Shown: one piece after another, positions 14,114 to 15,063 of the stretch
Numbering within the stretch: position 1 is the first letter of the stretch
Layout of the letters: the number at the start of each line of letters is the position of its first letter
Source of the DNA: an archaeon
GTDB lineage: Archaea; Thermoproteota; Nitrososphaeria; Nitrososphaerales; CADDZS01
Length of the DNA: 15,063 nucleotides
Direction of reading: 5' to 3'
Assembly (NCBI GenBank): GCA_021806865.1
Contig: JAKAPU010000050.1
Location: 1 to 15,063, forward strand
Position numbers and translations under genes: made by a program
The notes under the pieces: generated by a model
Told to the model about the DNA's origin: nothing
Seen by the model: the letters and a program-made list of their open reading frames with translations, nothing else
Database searches by the model: none

Positions 14114-15063
14114 CTATTGTAAGGATTCTTGCTCTGGCAATCTCAAAACAGCAGAAGCATCCTTCCACACTCTGTTTTCGAAATCCTGCTTTGTCTCTTC
14201 CTCCTTCTTCTCAGTCTTTAGCGATTTCAGAAGACTGGTTGCTACCTTGTGCCCGGACTCTGACGAAAGATGAGCAAGCTCTGCAACCGGAGGCTTGTAT
14301 TCCTTCAGGTGCTCCTTGAACAGTTTCGATTCAATTTCCTCTTTTGATGTTGCACCTAGATTTTGAAGTCTCTTTGACTCTTGGCTCAAGAGATTCAATC
14401 GGTTTATGTTGACAACTAGCGCTCCTTTCTCGATAAGCTTCTGCCTGTACTGATACCAGTCTATGTCGGATGATCTTCCTGAGCTGAGAGTGCCTCTAAT
14501 CTTGAGCAGGACTACAGAGCCGTTGATTCCAAGAGAATCACGCGAAACAAACTCCGAGACCTCCTTCTCGACCTGCTCCACAGTTTTAGAATCCGCGGAG
14601 AAGGCCTTCAGCAGCACAGTCGGGAGCTGAAGATCTTTGAATTGAAGATTAGTTACTTTGGATCCCTCAAATTCTACTATTGCAAAGCCCCTTGATTCTC
14701 CCTTCGCAATAGACTCAAGATCGGGAAAACTGGTTCCGAAGAGAGGTCCCGGATAAACGACAGGGGAATCTTCGAGCGTGCCGCTGCATCTCTTGTGAAT
14801 ATGACCTCCAGCGTAGTAGGAAAAGCCCTTGGGAAGGTCCTGTATCGAAACACTTTCTTCAGTCGGGATGTTTAATGATTGAAGCTCGCTTATGCTTGCG
14901 TGAAACACGAAGATGGAAAACTGTCCTTCCTTTGTTTTCGTCTGAAAGTTGTTGTCTGCGTAAAAGTTCTTTTCAAGGCCACCCCTCCTGCCAGGCAGAC
15001 CTGTGATTAGGGCACCGCTATTTGGATCCTGAATATAGCCCAGCTCCACATTTCCATCTTTAC
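14114..15063 (-). CDS. mre11: Mre11 nuclease, C-terminal part (cut by window end)
   Basis: The visible part, about 316 codons, is the later half of the metallophosphoesterase and the whole C-terminal capping/Rad50-binding region. Two conserved phosphoesterase motifs are seen: the His of IFVFHASISE, and GGHIHKR with the GH-x-H metal ligands. A PGPLFGTSF segment follows, as in archaeal Mre11 (usually 'YPGS'). The first motifs (D-x-H, GD, GNH) lie outside the window. The frame continues past 15049 to the edge without a stop, so a GTG at 15049 is internal and not the start. The C-terminal 120 residues are helical and charged, as expected for the segment that grips the Rad50 coiled coil. Order mre11-rad50 is standard in archaea. 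Confidence 0.93.
   Translation of the reverse strand, partial: KDGNVELGYIQDPNSGALITGLPGRRGGLEKNFYADNNFQTKTKEGQFSIFVFHASISELQSLNIPTEESVSIQDLPKGFSYYAGGHIHKRCSGTLEDSPVVYPGPLFGTSFPDLESIAKGESRGFAIVEFEGSKVTNLQFKDLQLPTVLLKAFSADSKTVEQVEKEVSEFVSRDSLGINGSVVLLKIRGTLSSGRSSDIDWYQYRQKLIEKGALVVNINRLNLLSQESKRLQNLGATSKEEIESKLFKEHLKEYKPPVAELAHLSSESGHKVATSLLKSLKTEKKEEETKQDFENRVWKDASAVLRLPEQESLQ

Overview
The window looks archaeal, most probably from the Thaumarchaeota/Nitrososphaeria. The basis is an archaeal-type mre11-rad50 pair, a ComA-like (phosphosulfolactate synthase family) protein fused to a winged helix, a secreted DUF4382-like surface protein, several TTG or weakly led starts, and AT-rich boxes upstream of genes instead of bacterial -35/-10 pairs. 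The lineage is inferred from gene content; no rRNA or tRNA is present to fix it. I see no IS element, CRISPR array or tRNA.

Layout. (1) 153-1445 (+): a secreted, heavily sequon-bearing protein with a DUF4382-like domain. (2) 1446-1937: gene-poor sequence with weak traces of broken coding sequence on both strands. (3) 1938-8553 (-): a surface-glycan or glycoconjugate cluster. In transcription order it is family 2 glycosyltransferase, PIG-L/LmbE deacetylase, CarB-like ATP-grasp ligase, asparagine-synthase-type amidotransferase, a 590-bp block of two decayed genes, NAD-dependent sugar epimerase/dehydratase, and a second glycosyltransferase. The first four genes overlap or nearly touch (25-bp overlap, 1-bp gap, 1-bp overlap), as do the last two (4-bp ATGA overlap). 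(4) 8554-9433: a long gene-poor spacer. (5) 9434-10414 (+): ComA-like TIM barrel with a C-terminal winged helix. (6) 10566-11048 (+): a helical hypothetical protein, ending 1 bp from a convergent 65-aa CxxC...CxxH protein (11050-11247, -). (7) 11382-15063 (-): mre11 (cut by the window end), rad50, and a possible 34-aa ORF downstream.

The most informative hidden structure is at 3632-4206, between asnB and the epimerase. Read on the minus strand, it holds a decayed paralogue of the cluster's own glycosyltransferase (start codon kept, one frameshift, four in-frame stops). This is followed by the decayed C-terminus of a second asparagine synthase. The cluster therefore once held at least two asnB-type and two related glycosyltransferase genes and has since shrunk.

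The intact four-gene run suggests a chemical logic: transfer an N-acetylated sugar, remove the acetyl group, join a carboxylate to the freed amine with ATP, then amidate a carboxyl group. The enzyme families are read from motifs; the order of steps is inference.
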